Assembly: GCA_001751005.1 (NCBI GenBank)
Contig: MAXL01000373.1
Span: forward strand, 1-13,313
Direction of reading: 5' to 3'
Length of the DNA: 13,313 nucleotides
From: Desulfobacterales bacterium S5133MH16
GTDB lineage: Bacteria; Desulfobacterota; Desulfobacteria; Desulfobacterales; UBA11574
Shown here in pieces: positions 13,210 through 13,313 of the stretch. Every line of letters starts with the position of its first letter. The first letter of the stretch is position 1. The notes below the pieces were generated by a model that was not told the origin of the DNA, did no database searches, and saw nothing but the letters and a program-made list of their open reading frames with translations. Made by a program: the position numbers and the translations under genes.

Positions 13210-13313
13210 ATGCCAAACAAGAACAGCATACTTCTTACCGGACATTTCATGTACGCGCCGCCGATTGCCGGCTCAGGGTCAAAAGCATTGAGCTTCGGTC
13301 AGGCTCAGTTGCA
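13210..13313 (+). other. Open reading frame running off the window end (uncertain)
   Basis: From the ATG at 13210 a frame stays open for 34 codons to the last base, beginning MPNKNSILLTGHFMYAPPIA. No convincing ribosome-binding site precedes it and an in-frame TGA lies only three codons upstream. Composition changes to GC-rich within it, compatible with the beginning of a gene but also with intergenic repeat DNA. No family was recognised. Confidence 0.25.

Noticed and set aside
1..13313. CRISPR arrays or defence systems
   Set aside because: No regularly spaced direct repeats of 24-40 bases and no cas, nuclease or toxin-antitoxin genes; the reverse transcriptase is a normal group II intron enzyme with its own domain V, not a retron or DRT.

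Overview
The window looks like chromosomal DNA from a Gram-negative anaerobe, most likely Desulfobacterota (Desulfobacterales-like). This is inferred, not proven, from the selenocysteine tRNA gene, a Lol-type envelope transporter with an outer-membrane barrel, moderate GC with very AT-rich intergenic DNA, and abundant small intergenic repeats. No rRNA gene, CRISPR array, phage gene or insertion-sequence transposase is visible.

Layout. About 145-2114 (minus strand) is a group II intron with its reverse transcriptase/maturase (316-1641) and a recognisable domain V (270-302). It lies directly behind a gene for an M20-family metallopeptidase (2156-3334, minus), separated from it only by a hairpin that starts at the stop codon. 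The peptidase gene is divergent from selC, the tRNA-Sec gene (3482-3579, plus). From 3580 to 4768 there is no protein gene over almost 1.2 kb, but the stretch is rich in structure: a 12-bp inverted repeat, a bulged terminator-like hairpin with C-rich single-stranded segments, a second structured stretch ending in a good intrinsic terminator (4190-4226), and a perfect 19-bp inverted repeat (4263-4320).

The main block (4623-11232, plus) is a six-gene cluster: TetR-type regulator, secreted LolA-like lipid/lipoprotein carrier, two paralogous LolC/LolE (FtsX-type) permeases, a LolD/MacB-type ATPase, and an outer-membrane beta-barrel protein. Together these could form a regulated route for moving a hydrophobic molecule (lipid or lipoprotein) from the inner membrane across the periplasm to the outer membrane: ATPase plus two permeases extract it, the LolA-like protein carries it, and the barrel is the probable outer-membrane partner. 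The cargo cannot be read from the sequence. The last gene is separated from the ATPase gene by a 12-unit heptad repeat and a 175-bp inverted-repeat element resembling a MITE.

Convergent to this cluster, on the minus strand, lie a small secreted DUF4412 protein (11362-11967) with a strong sigma70-type promoter, and an AEC-family permease (12135-13067) whose upstream region carries three copies of a TGACAAAT half-site around the likely promoter. The last 240 bases hold only this control region and a short open frame running off the end.
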